From CAZYVD01 sp964651045 (GTDB lineage: Bacteria > Zhuqueibacterota > QNDG01 > DSAB01): a stretch of 19,498 nt of DNA. The position numbers and the translations under genes are program-made. The DNA lies in assembly GCA_964651045.1 (NCBI GenBank), contig CAZYVD010000055.1, positions 1 through 19,498 of the forward strand, in the 5' to 3' direction. How positions within the stretch are numbered: position 1 is the stretch's first letter; every line of letters starts with the position of its first letter. The notes under the pieces are model-generated. The model searched no databases and was not told the DNA's origin. It worked only from the letters and a program-made list of their open reading frames with translations. This document shows positions 8,097 to 15,781 of this stretch, one piece after another.

Positions 8097-10667
8097 CTAA
8101 AGAGTCCTTGCTGTTTCAACCACCTGATATATTTCTAAAGTGTCACCGGGTCTTATATCATTAAAATTCTCCAGCGTAAGACCGCACTCATAACCAGATT
8201 TGACTTCTTTCACATCATCCTTAAATCTCTTAAGAGAAGATATCTTCCCGTCATAAATTACATCACCTTCCCGAATGAGACGTGCAAAGCTGTTCCTTAC
8301 AACTTTACCCGACTGCACATAACATCCAGCAATAACTCCTACCTTTGAGGCCTTAAACACATCTCTTATCTCAAGTTTCCCGATTACCTCTTCGCTAATC
8401 TCAGGTTCCAGCAGGCCTGAAAGGGCCAGCTTGATATCTTCTACTATATCATATATGACTTTGTAGATTCGTATGTCAACATTCTCTTTCTTTGCCAGTT
8501 CTCTTGCCTTTGCATTTGGATTCACATGAAACCCGATGATTGCAGCATTGGAAGCCTCTGCAAGCAGGACATCTGTCTCTGTGATTGTACCAACACCCTT
8601 ATGAATTATTCGAACTCCTACATCTTCTGTTGCCAGTTCCATCAGAGAATCACAAATTGCCTCCAACGATCCATCGACATCGGCCTTTATGATGATCGAA
8701 AGTTCTTTTATCTTGCCTTCTGCAATTTGTTTTGATATTTGATCTAGGGTTATACGCCGCACCTGTCGGAAGCTCTGCTCTCGCTTTAATATCTGCCTCT
8801 TCTGACTAATCTGCTTTGCTACATGTTCAGATTCCATAACCATGAATAGATCGCCAGCCTGGGGAACTCCATCAAATCCAAGAACCTGAACAGGCGTGGA
8901 AGGAGGTGCCTCATTAACTGTATTATTTCTCTCATCAAACATGGCCCTTACTCTTCCGCTGAATTGACCTGCTACAAACGGGTCTCCTATTCTAAGCGTA
9001 CCCTTTTGTATTAATATTGTACCAATAATTCCTCTACCCTTCTCCATCTTAATCTCAATCAGTACTCCCTTTGCCTTTGCATCGGGATTGGCCTTTAACT
9101 CGAGTATCTCTGCCTCAAGCAGAATCATCTCAAGCAGATGATCAACACCCTGACCAGTCTTTGCTGAAATCTCGACACATTGAACCTTTCCGCCCCACTC
9201 CTCAATTAGTACATTATTCTCTGAAAGTTGTTTCTTGATCCGTTCGATGTTGACATTGGGTTTATCTATCTTATTTATTGCTACGATTATCGGAACACCT
9301 GCGGCCTGTGCATGATTTATCGCCTCAATAGTCTGAGGCATTACTTCATCATCTGCAGCTACAACAAGTACTACTATGTCTGTTACCTGTGCGCCCCGTG
9401 CCCTCATCGCTGTAAAGGCTTCGTGACCTGGAGTGTCAAGAAAAGTAATTTTCTTATTTTTAACCGATACTTCATATGCACCTATATGCTGGGTAATTCC
9501 TCCTGATTCGCCTGCAATAATGTTGCTCTTCCTGATATAATCCAAGAGAGTAGTTTTTCCATGATCAACATGTCCCATTATTGTAACAACAGGAGGCCTT
9601 GGTTTAAGCAGTGATGGATCCTCCTCTTCTTCTTCAAACTCCTCTATCTCTTTATCTCCATACTCAAGTAGGAACTTAACATCGTAGCCGAACTCATCGG
9701 CAACCATTGTAATAACATCTTTATCCAATCGCTGATTAATAGTAACCATCAATCCCATCGACATGCACACCTGAATTACCTCGCTCGGCTCTACTTCCAT
9801 TAAATTTGCAAGCTCGGCCACAGATGTGAATTCTGTAACCTGAAGAACATTCTCCTCTTCTACTTTTCCTTCCTCTTCTTTCTTTAGCTTCTTTCTCTTC
9901 TTCTTCCGTGTAGGCTCGCTCATCTTTGCAAGAGTCTCTTTTATTGAAGCCTGAATCTCCTGTTCATCGATTTCGATTTCTGCCTTCTTTTTCTTCCTCT
10001 TTTTTCTCTTCTTTCTTCTCTTTTTCTGTTCGGATGTAACACCTCCAAGCGGTGGGGCTTCTTCCTTTTCCTCCCTCTTTTTTCTTATCTTGCCTCTGAG
10101 CAGCCTACCCTCCTCTGCCTCTTCTGCCTCTTTCTTCACCTTCTTTTTGGGCAGCCTCTTTAAATGACGCCGCGGTTTGGCCTTCTTTTCCTTCTCAACC
10201 TCACCCTCTGACTTTTCATCTGCACTAATCTTTTCCTCTTCTGCAACCTCCCCTATCTCCGGCTCCAATACTACGGATGTCTCTTCTTTGTCCTTAATGT
10301 CAATCTTATCCTCTACTGTAATATCTTCTCTTTTCTCTTTCTCTATCTTTTTATACTCATCGCCTATTTTATCGATCGGGGTTTTCGATACAACCTCGAG
10401 AATCTCCTTTATCTCATGTTGAATCGCCTCTCGTCTGGCCTTTTCTACTTTTTGTCTCTCTTCAATCTTTTTTCTTATATCCGACTCCTTCTTAACTTCA
10501 GCCTCCTCCATACCAAAATGCTTGGCCACCTCAGAATACATATCATCGGTAACCAGCGCCATATGGTTTCTAACCTTAAAATTCAGACTGCGAAGAAACT
10601 CTATCAAAGCTTCATTTGAAATTTTAAACTCTCTTGCAACCTGGTATATTCGTCTCTTGGCCGTCAT
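8097..10667 (-). CDS. infB: Translation initiation factor IF-2
   Basis: This 856-aa GTPase places initiator fMet-tRNA on the 30S subunit and promotes subunit joining. The order is an N-terminal IF2_N helix bundle (about 4-50), a long charged linker (about 60-270, with a lysine/arginine tract near 213-228), a second IF2_N module (about 275-335), then the G domain with GHVDHGKT (365-372), DTPGHEAF, NKID and SAK motifs. Domains II, III and IV carry the KADVDGSLEA and GFHVNPNAKA segments and the fMet-tRNA-binding C-terminus. The start is preceded by GGGGA. It is 35 bp downstream of nusA with no ylxR between them. The linker is low-complexity, so its length will vary among strains. Confidence 0.98.
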   Translation of the reverse strand: MTAKRRIYQVAREFKISNEALIEFLRSLNFKVRNHMALVTDDMYSEVAKHFGMEEAEVKKESDIRKKIEERQKVEKARREAIQHEIKEILEVVSKTPIDKIGDEYKKIEKEKREDITVEDKIDIKDKEETSVVLEPEIGEVAEEEKISADEKSEGEVEKEKKAKPRRHLKRLPKKKVKKEAEEAEEGRLLRGKIRKKREEKEEAPPLGGVTSEQKKRRKKRKKRKKKKAEIEIDEQEIQASIKETLAKMSEPTRKKKRKKLKKEEEGKVEEENVLQVTEFTSVAELANLMEVEPSEVIQVCMSMGLMVTINQRLDKDVITMVADEFGYDVKFLLEYGDKEIEEFEEEEEDPSLLKPRPPVVTIMGHVDHGKTTLLDYIRKSNIIAGESGGITQHIGAYEVSVKNKKITFLDTPGHEAFTAMRARGAQVTDIVVLVVAADDEVMPQTIEAINHAQAAGVPIIVAINKIDKPNVNIERIKKQLSENNVLIEEWGGKVQCVEISAKTGQGVDHLLEMILLEAEILELKANPDAKAKGVLIEIKMEKGRGIIGTILIQKGTLRIGDPFVAGQFSGRVRAMFDERNNTVNEAPPSTPVQVLGFDGVPQAGDLFMVMESEHVAKQISQKRQILKREQSFRQVRRITLDQISKQIAEGKIKELSIIIKADVDGSLEAICDSLMELATEDVGVRIIHKGVGTITETDVLLAEASNAAIIGFHVNPNAKARELAKKENVDIRIYKVIYDIVEDIKLALSGLLEPEISEEVIGKLEIRDVFKASKVGVIAGCYVQSGKVVRNSFARLIREGDVIYDGKISSLKRFKDDVKEVKSGYECGLTLENFNDIRPGDTLEIYQVVETARTL

Positions 10668-10702
10668 TTTTCCCCAAATCTTTTTAAAGCAAAAAACATT
10701 TT

Positions 10703-11965
10703 TTACTCTTCACTCTCTTCCTGCGACTCCTCTTCATAATAGGAGTTTAATATATCCATTATTTTTGATGCTGTCTTTTTACCAAATCCCTTCAATTTTG
10801 AAATCTCATCCTCACCAGCATCCAATACCTCCTCTGCCGTTTCATAACCACCAGCAAGTAATTTATTCAACATAGTCTTGGTCAACTCGGGAATCTCTGT
10901 TAACATTAGCACCTCCTCTTTTCTCTGCTCGAGTTCCCAATCCGACTCCTTGACAATTGTAATTTCAAAACCAGTCATCATCGATGCCAGTTGACGATTC
11001 TGTCCACCCTTTCCTATCGCAAGCGAGAGCTGATCATCGGCAATCACTGCCGTTGCACTCTTATTCTCATGATCAATTATCACTCTTACAGGACTCGCAG
11101 GACTCAATGCCCTAATGATGAAAATTTCTGGTTCAGAACTGTAATTTATCACATCTATCTTCTCATTGTTCAACTCCTTCACAACTGCCTGGATACGCAC
11201 ACCCTTCAATCCAACACACGCACCAACAGCATCAATTCTCTTATCATTAGATGTAACTGCAATCTTTGCTCTATCACCAGGAAAACGGGCCACCCTTTTT
11301 ATCTCGATTATTCCATCATAAATTTCTGGCACTTCTATTTCGAATAAACGAATAAGAAATGCAGGATCGGTTCTTGAGACTATCACCTCGGGTCCACGAT
11401 TTGTCCTTGTCACCTCCTTTACAACAGCCCTAATCGTATCGCCTCTAAGAAAACGCTCATTATAAATCTGTTCCTCTCTCGGTAGACTCACCTCCATCCT
11501 GTCAACAGAGATGATTATCTCATTTCTGTTTATTTGTCTGACTTCTCCAACTATGAGCTCACCAATCCTGTCTTTGAATTCATTATATATCACCTCTTTT
11601 TCTGCTTCACGAATCTTCTGATTCAAACCCTGTTTTGCAGAAGTGATTAATCTCCTACCAAAACTTGACGGATCGATAATCTCGATAAATTCGTCTCCCA
11701 ATTCAAGGTCAGGCTCAATCTTCTTTGCATTCTCAATACTAATCTCTTTTACAGGATCCTCGACCTTCTCTACTATTGTCTTCATCTGATATATCTCTAC
11801 CTCTCCCTTATCCATGTTTACAAAAATATCGAAATTATCCGACGTCCCGTATTTTCTCTTTATCATTGTGATGAAGATGTTTTTTAGAATCTCACCCAGT
11901 ACTTCCCTCTTGATATTCCTCTCTTTGGCTATCTGGCTTACTGCTTCAACAATATTAACATTCAT
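10703..11965 (-). CDS. nusA: Transcription termination/antitermination factor NusA
   Basis: This 420-aa RNA polymerase-associated factor promotes pausing and modulates intrinsic termination and antitermination. Domains in order are NusA_N (about 1-125), S1 (about 130-200), KH1 with GACVGLKGVRIQ (about 225-290), KH2 with AIGKGGQNRQLA (about 300-345), and one helix-hairpin-helix unit near 360-405 ending in KLKGFGKKTASKI. An acidic EEESQEESEE tail follows. E. coli NusA has two longer C-terminal acidic repeats; this form has one HhH unit, as in many other phyla. The ATG has AGGAGG upstream at a rather long spacing of about 11 nt. It is the first gene of the operon, and rimP, normally just upstream, is absent. 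Confidence 0.97.
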   Translation of the reverse strand: MNVNIVEAVSQIAKERNIKREVLGEILKNIFITMIKRKYGTSDNFDIFVNMDKGEVEIYQMKTIVEKVEDPVKEISIENAKKIEPDLELGDEFIEIIDPSSFGRRLITSAKQGLNQKIREAEKEVIYNEFKDRIGELIVGEVRQINRNEIIISVDRMEVSLPREEQIYNERFLRGDTIRAVVKEVTRTNRGPEVIVSRTDPAFLIRLFEIEVPEIYDGIIEIKRVARFPGDRAKIAVTSNDKRIDAVGACVGLKGVRIQAVVKELNNEKIDVINYSSEPEIFIIRALSPASPVRVIIDHENKSATAVIADDQLSLAIGKGGQNRQLASMMTGFEITIVKESDWELEQRKEEVLMLTEIPELTKTMLNKLLAGGYETAEEVLDAGEDEISKLKGFGKKTASKIMDILNSYYEEESQEESEE

Positions 11966-12011
11966 GGAAGAAAAATCCTCCTTGCTTCCATCTACTAAAT
12001 TTTAAATCCAT

Positions 12012-12038
12012 AAAAAAAGTGGGTTTCTGACCCACTTT
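12012..12038 (-). terminator. Rho-independent terminator hairpin (end of TPR transcript / nusA leader)
   Basis: On the minus strand a perfect 9-bp stem AAAGTGGGT/ACCCACTTT with a 5-nt loop is followed by T's; the run of seven T's includes the last three stem bases. It lies 57 nt downstream of the TPR gene stop and about 46 bp upstream of the nusA start. It should end transcription coming from the tRNA-regulator-TPR unit. It also falls at the very start of the predicted nusA mRNA. Confidence 0.8.
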
Positions 12039-12046
12039 ACAACTTA

Positions 12047-12075
12047 AATATAAAAAATTTATTCCTATTTTGCAA
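12047..12075 (-). promoter_or_regulatory. Candidate sigma70 promoter for the nusA-pnp operon
   Basis: On the minus strand TTGCAA (12070-12075) is followed after exactly 17 bp by TATATT (12047-12052). The -35 matches consensus at 4 of 6 positions and the -10 at 5 of 6. The predicted start would be near 12040, only 1-2 bases before the 5' arm of the terminator-like stem. It sits just downstream of the TPR stop codon. Confidence 0.55.
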
Positions 12076-12094
12076 GCGAAATATGGATATAAAT

Positions 12095-12763
12095 CTATAA
12101 AGATTTCAATATGAATTCAACACTCCCCTTTATATCGGACGATGGATATTTTTCTATTAAATAGTTATAGACCTCCTTTGCCTTCTCAACATCTCCTGCC
12201 ATCTCATAACACCTGCCTGCATTCTCCAAATAATCGGGTGCATTGAATACATCAGGAAATTTTAATGCTGCCTTTCTGTAATATTCGGCCGCATCTAGAA
12301 ACTTTCCTTTTGATTCAACACATGCTGCTATTCCTGCCCAGCTCGAAGCCGTAAAAATCTTAAAGTCTGAATATTCATTTATATATTTCCAGAAGTACTT
12401 TTCTGCACTATTAAAATTTCCGAGATTGAAATAAACATTGGCAAGCAAAAAAGTAGCCCTTCCTGCTGCCTTTGTGCCTGAATAGAGATCAACAATCTTT
12501 TTCAACTCCTCTATGGCCGTTGGATATTTTTGTGAAAAGTATAGATGTTCTGCCATTCCCAGACTCTCAATTGCAGTGCTCTCTGCTCTCCTCTTGCTTA
12601 CTGCCATAATAACAATTACCGCAAGAATTACAACCAGAACTGTAATAAAGATGTTTATCTGTTTACTGTAGCTCTGATAGAACTTCTGAGTCTTAACATA
12701 GGCAGTAACAAGAGTATCCTCTTTTATCTCACGCCTTGTTAATTTTTTTCTGGGCCGTAGCAT
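12095..12763 (-). CDS. TPR-repeat protein with one N-terminal membrane segment
   Basis: This 222-aa protein has a basic N-terminus (MLRPRKKLTRREIKED), one transmembrane helix at about 36-55 (a run of Ile, Val, Leu and Ala) and a TPR-like helical region from about 66 to the end. That region has repeated YFSQKYPTAIEELKK, YFNLGNFNSAEKYFWKY, FLDAAEYYRKAA and GDVEKAKEVYNYL motifs. Orientation by the positive-inside rule puts the short basic tail in the cytoplasm and the TPRs outside, similar in layout to YfgM/BamD-like or tetratricopeptide anchor proteins. The N-terminal pattern resembles TPR proteins I recall from FCB-group bacteria. It lies 27 bp after the response regulator gene, so the two are likely co-transcribed. 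The partner is unknown. Confidence 0.8.
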   Translation of the reverse strand: MLRPRKKLTRREIKEDTLVTAYVKTQKFYQSYSKQINIFITVLVVILAVIVIMAVSKRRAESTAIESLGMAEHLYFSQKYPTAIEELKKIVDLYSGTKAAGRATFLLANVYFNLGNFNSAEKYFWKYINEYSDFKIFTASSWAGIAACVESKGKFLDAAEYYRKAALKFPDVFNAPDYLENAGRCYEMAGDVEKAKEVYNYLIEKYPSSDIKGSVEFILKSL

Positions 12764-12790
12764 AGACTCTCCATATCGATAAAATACAAC

Positions 12791-13183
12791 CTATTCAGGC
12801 TTATATGTACCATCCAGAACACTTCTAACTATATCTGAAACAGTAGTTTGAAGATCGGCTGGCTTTGTAAAGAATGGGAATCCCTGGTTTTTCTGCTGCT
12901 CGAGTACTTCTGCCTCATCAGCATAACCTGTCATAAGTATTATCTTCTGCTTCGGGTTCTTCTTTCGAATTTGATTTGCAAGTTCGAATCCACTCATTTT
13001 CGGCATTCGTATGTCACTAATAATAAGATCGGGTTTAAACCTCTCATACTCAATCAACGCCTCGTCACCATTAAATGCGATTCTTACCTCATATCCCTGC
13101 CTCTCTAGAAACCTGGCATAAACTCTTGCAATAGTATCGACATCATCTACAACTAATATTTTCTCTTTCATTCCCTCCCCCAT
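12791..13183 (-). CDS. Single-domain response regulator (CheY-like receiver)
   Basis: This 130-aa protein is one receiver domain with no output domain. All key residues are present: acidic pair D13/D14, phosphoacceptor D57 in IISDIRMP, T85 in LMTGYADE and K107 in FFTKPAD. It would be phosphorylated by a histidine kinase that is not in the window and act by protein contact. The first ATG lacks a Shine-Dalgarno. The internal ATG at residue 5 (13171) is preceded by GGGGGAGG, though at very short spacing, and gives the usual MKEKILVVDD start, so 13171 may be the true start. It lies 30 bp downstream of the tRNA-Arg gene. Confidence 0.92.
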   Translation of the reverse strand: MGEGMKEKILVVDDVDTIARVYARFLERQGYEVRIAFNGDEALIEYERFKPDLIISDIRMPKMSGFELANQIRKKNPKQKIILMTGYADEAEVLEQQKNQGFPFFTKPADLQTTVSDIVRSVLDGTYKPE

Positions 13184-13213
13184 AAAATTGGTGGATAGTC
13201 TTAAAAACTGCGG

Positions 13214-13286
13214 TACCCCAGGCAGGAGTCGAACCTGCGACCAACGGTTTAGGAAACCGCTGCTCTATCCTCTGAGCTACTGGGGC
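13214..13286 (-). tRNA. tRNA-Arg (anticodon CCU)
   Basis: The minus strand folds as a 73-nt tRNA: a 7-bp acceptor stem with a G-U first pair, a GCTC/GAGC D stem, an anticodon stem with loop TTCCTAA (anticodon CCT at 13251-13253), a 5-nt variable loop and a GCAGG/CCTGC T stem with TTCGACT loop. CCU reads the AGG arginine codon. The bases after the discriminator are CCG, so CCA is not encoded and must be added by a nucleotidyltransferase. The gene is transcribed in the same direction as the response regulator that follows. Confidence 0.95.
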
Positions 13287-13299
13287 TCTGATTATATCC

Positions 13300-13328
13300 A
13301 ATTTATCAAAGTTGATGTTAAAAGGCAA
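13300..13328 (-). promoter_or_regulatory. Candidate promoter for tRNA-Arg (and possibly the regulator-TPR genes)
   Basis: On the minus strand TTGCCT (13323-13328) and TAAATT (13300-13305) are separated by 17 bp. The start would fall a few bases before the mature tRNA 5' end. A second TATAAT-like hexamer occurs closer to the tRNA but has no good -35 at the right distance. No terminator is visible between the tRNA and the response regulator. Confidence 0.45.
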
Positions 13329-13367
13329 GAAATTTTTTATTTTTTTTCCGTAAATATAAGTATAATC

Positions 13368-13396
13368 TTGACTATTTCTTTCATCTTTATTATTAT
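13368..13396 (+). promoter_or_regulatory. Candidate promoter for the M20-epmA-tldDE direction
   Basis: TTGACT (13368-13373) is followed after 17 bp by TATTAT (13391-13396), each matching consensus at 5 of 6. It points toward the M20 gene. A TTGGAG ribosome-binding site (13423-13428) precedes the ATG at 13437. It is divergent from the tRNA promoter in the same 150-bp intergenic region. Confidence 0.6.
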
Positions 13397-13436
13397 ATAA
13401 TAAAGAGTATAAATCGGATACTTTGGAGACTAAGTT

Positions 13437-14675
13437 ATGGATAAAAATAAATTTAAGAAAATTCGCACCAGAATCAAAAATTATAAAAAATTTATAATTC
13501 GAGTTCAATCCGAACTAAGCGCCATACCAGCACTAAGCCCGGAAAATGGAGGTGAGGGTGAAGTCAAGAAAGCAGAGTATATTAAAAATCTGTTAAGCAA
13601 ACTTCCTTATGACTCTTTTGAAGAAATCAATGCTCCAGACGATCGAGTTCCAGAGGGCTATCGTCCAAATTTTATTTTTAAGATAAATGGCAAATCAAGC
13701 GAAAAGACAATCTGGATAATGTCGCACATGGACATTGTTCCTCCTGGCGACCTAAATCTATGGGAAACAGATCCTTATAAAGTTGTAGAAAAAGATGGTA
13801 AGTTATATGGAAGAGGAACAGAGGACAATCATCAGGGCATTGTATCATCTATAATTGCCGTAAAGGCTCTTAGGGATGAGAAGATAATACCCGAATACGA
13901 TGTCGGACTGATCTTTGTCTCAGATGAAGAGTGCGGCTCTAAATATGGAATAGATTATGTACTTGAAAAGCGATCGGATATCTTCAGACCCCAGGATCTA
14001 ATAATAGTACCAGATGCTGGTGATCCAGAGGGCATAACTATTGAGATCGCAGAGAAATCGATTCTGTGGGTCAAATGTGAAATCGAAGGAAAACAAACCC
14101 ATGGGTCAACACCAGAGAAGGGAATAAATGCACACAAGGCTGCGGCAAATCTTATAGTAATGATGAATGGACTTTATGAACAATTTCCTGAAAAAGATCC
14201 TCTGTTTGATCCTCCAATATCTACTTTCGAACCTACAAGAAAGGAGGAGAATGTTCCAAATATAAATACGATTCCAGGTAAAGACGTTTCCTATTTTGAC
14301 TTCCGTATTCTTCCAACCTACAAGATAGAACAGATAGAAGAAAAAATAAAAACCTATGGTGATGAGATCGAAAAGAGATTTGGAGTTAAGGTAAAATTCT
14401 CTTTTCCGCAGAGATTTGAGGCTCCGCCTTCTACTCCGACCGATTCTGAGGTAGTAGAGGCTCTTAAGTCAGCCATTAGAGATGTAGTTGAAAAAGAACC
14501 TAAAATAGTAGGAATTGGAGGCGGAACTGTTGCTGCTTCTTTTAGAAAGGCAGGACTGCCAGCAGTATGCTGGTGCACTCAGGATGATACACTCCATGCA
14601 CCAAACGAATACTGCAAGATAGATAATCTGATTAACGATGCCAGTGTATTTGCCCATGTCTTTCTTCAAAAATAG
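13437..14675 (+). CDS. M20-family zinc metallo-hydrolase (ArgE/DapE/dipeptidase type)
   Basis: This 412-aa M20 peptidase-fold enzyme has the complete metal/catalytic set: SHMDIVPP (H97, D99), GRGTEDNHQG (bridging D130), SDEECGS (E164 catalytic, E165 metal), PDAGDP (D193) and a C-terminal LHAPNEY (H387). The central segment from about 200 to 330, with HGSTPEKG and the FDFRILP strand, is the lid/dimerisation domain. Family members cleave dipeptides, N-acyl amino acids or N-succinyl-diaminopimelate; motifs do not decide between these. It is probably cytoplasmic, as no signal peptide is seen. The last bases overlap the following epmA gene, suggesting coupled expression with a translation-factor modifying enzyme, although a functional link is only inferred. 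Confidence 0.88.
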   Translation: MDKNKFKKIRTRIKNYKKFIIRVQSELSAIPALSPENGGEGEVKKAEYIKNLLSKLPYDSFEEINAPDDRVPEGYRPNFIFKINGKSSEKTIWIMSHMDIVPPGDLNLWETDPYKVVEKDGKLYGRGTEDNHQGIVSSIIAVKALRDEKIIPEYDVGLIFVSDEECGSKYGIDYVLEKRSDIFRPQDLIIVPDAGDPEGITIEIAEKSILWVKCEIEGKQTHGSTPEKGINAHKAAANLIVMMNGLYEQFPEKDPLFDPPISTFEPTRKEENVPNINTIPGKDVSYFDFRILPTYKIEQIEEKIKTYGDEIEKRFGVKVKFSFPQRFEAPPSTPTDSEVVEALKSAIRDVVEKEPKIVGIGGGTVAASFRKAGLPAVCWCTQDDTLHAPNEYCKIDNLINDASVFAHVFLQK

Positions 14676-15705
14676 ATCATCAGAGAAAAACTCTATCGAT
14701 TGGTCTATTTTTAAGGCAAGGGCCAGAATCATTAACTCCATTAGGTCATTCTTCAAATCAAATGGATTTCTTGAGGTCGATGTTCCAGCCGCAACCCCTT
14801 ATCCTTCACTCGATTCAAATATCTACTCAATGGAAACATCGTTTCATAATGATCGAGGCGATTCTATTATACTATACCTCCATACATCTCCTGAGCACAG
14901 CATGAAAAAACTTCTCGCACTTGGGGCAGAACGCATCTTCTTCATCGGCAAGGTATTCAGAGACAGAGAATTAACACATCTTCATAATCCCGAATTCACT
15001 CTCCTTGAATGGTACAGAAAGGATGCAACATATTCTGATATAATGAATGATACTGTAAATATGATCAGGTATGTTGCCGATGATGTATTTTCTACAAATG
15101 AGATAATCTATCAGAACAGAAGGATTGACCTCTCATCTGAATGGGAATGCAGGACAATTTCAGAATTATTCAGAAAACATGTTGGAATCGATCTTAATAA
15201 AGATTTGTCCATCGAATCGCTAAAGAAAGGTGCAAAAGCTCAGAAGATCAGGTTTGATGATAAAGATGAATGGGAAACACTATTTTTCAGAATCTTTTTA
15301 GAAAAAATCGAGCCAGAGCTTAGAGGGTGCACACCAATCTTTGTAAAGGACTATCCCGTGCAGTTGGGACTAATGGCAAAGAGAAAGCAACAAAACCAGA
15401 ATTTTGTAGAACGGCTGGAACTTTATATCGGAGGAATCGAACTAGCAAACGGATACAGCGAACTTCTCGATCCAGATGAACAAAGAGAGCGTTTTCTAAA
15501 GGAACAGAAGAAAAAGCAGGAAAAAGATGGACGGCTATACACAATCGATGATGAACTTGTTTCAGCTCTTGAGAAAAATATCCCCCCCTCTGCAGGAATG
15601 GCACTGGGTGTCGACAGACTGATCATGTTGTTTTTGGACAAGAATGACATAAGAGATGTAATACTATTTCCACTTCATGAGTGGATAGAAGCTCGGAACC
15701 ATTGA
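14638..15705 (+). CDS. epmA: EF-P lysine-34 lysyltransferase (EpmA/PoxA/GenX type)
   Basis: This 355-aa class II aminoacyl-tRNA synthetase core lacks the N-terminal anticodon-binding domain of LysRS. Landmarks are YLHTSPEHSMKKLL (about 80-93), motif 2 as FIGKVFRDRELTHLHNPEFT (102-121), the ELYIGGIELANGYSEL segment and motif 3 as GMALGVDRL (320-328). The Ala in this motif, where LysRS has a Gly, is the EpmA-like state. EpmA attaches (R)-beta-lysine to Lys34 of elongation factor P, which relieves ribosome stalling at polyproline; the beta-lysine comes from EpmB, not seen here. Starting at 14638 overlaps the M20 gene by 38 bp. The Met at 14656 (residue 7) gives a 20-bp overlap and an N-terminus closer in length to E. 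coli EpmA. Neither start has a clear Shine-Dalgarno. Confidence 0.9.
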   Translation: MPVYLPMSFFKNRSSEKNSIDWSIFKARARIINSIRSFFKSNGFLEVDVPAATPYPSLDSNIYSMETSFHNDRGDSIILYLHTSPEHSMKKLLALGAERIFFIGKVFRDRELTHLHNPEFTLLEWYRKDATYSDIMNDTVNMIRYVADDVFSTNEIIYQNRRIDLSSEWECRTISELFRKHVGIDLNKDLSIESLKKGAKAQKIRFDDKDEWETLFFRIFLEKIEPELRGCTPIFVKDYPVQLGLMAKRKQQNQNFVERLELYIGGIELANGYSELLDPDEQRERFLKEQKKKQEKDGRLYTIDDELVSALEKNIPPSAGMALGVDRLIMLFLDKNDIRDVILFPLHEWIEARNH

Positions 15706-15730
15706 TTTAAAATTAACGTATATTTATATC
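15702..15730 (+). promoter_or_regulatory. Possible internal promoter before tldD
   Basis: TTGATT (15702-15707) overlaps the end of epmA and is followed after 17 bp by TATATC (15725-15730). The 76-bp gap is the largest between plus-strand genes here, so tldDE may have its own start. The region is AT-rich and the match is only moderate. Confidence 0.35.
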
Positions 15731-15768
15731 ATATGCCAAATCTCAATTCAATAAAATACAAATCAAAT

Positions 15769-15775
15769 AGGAGGT
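15769..15775 (+). promoter_or_regulatory. Strong Shine-Dalgarno that fixes a GTG start of tldD
   Basis: AGGAGGT lies 6 bases before GTG at 15782, the optimum spacing. No in-frame ATG upstream fits, and the GTG yields the twin-arginine leader directly, so the GTG start is well supported. Confidence 0.8.
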
Positions 15776-15781
15776 GGTCCC

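Noticed and set aside
13214..13286. The tRNA-Arg as an integration site for a mobile element
   Set aside because: No integrase gene and no second copy of the tRNA 3' end were seen nearby; ordinary genes flank it on both sides.
13188..13400. Plus-strand frame with a CGTPGRSRTCDQRF-type peptide
   Set aside because: This is the antisense translation of the same tRNA, another common annotation artefact.
13143..13508. Minus-strand reading frame with a VAQRIEQRF...VAGSTPAWG-type translation
   Set aside because: That peptide is the well-known spurious translation of a tRNA gene. It covers the tRNA-Arg and the start of the response regulator gene, so it is not a protein.
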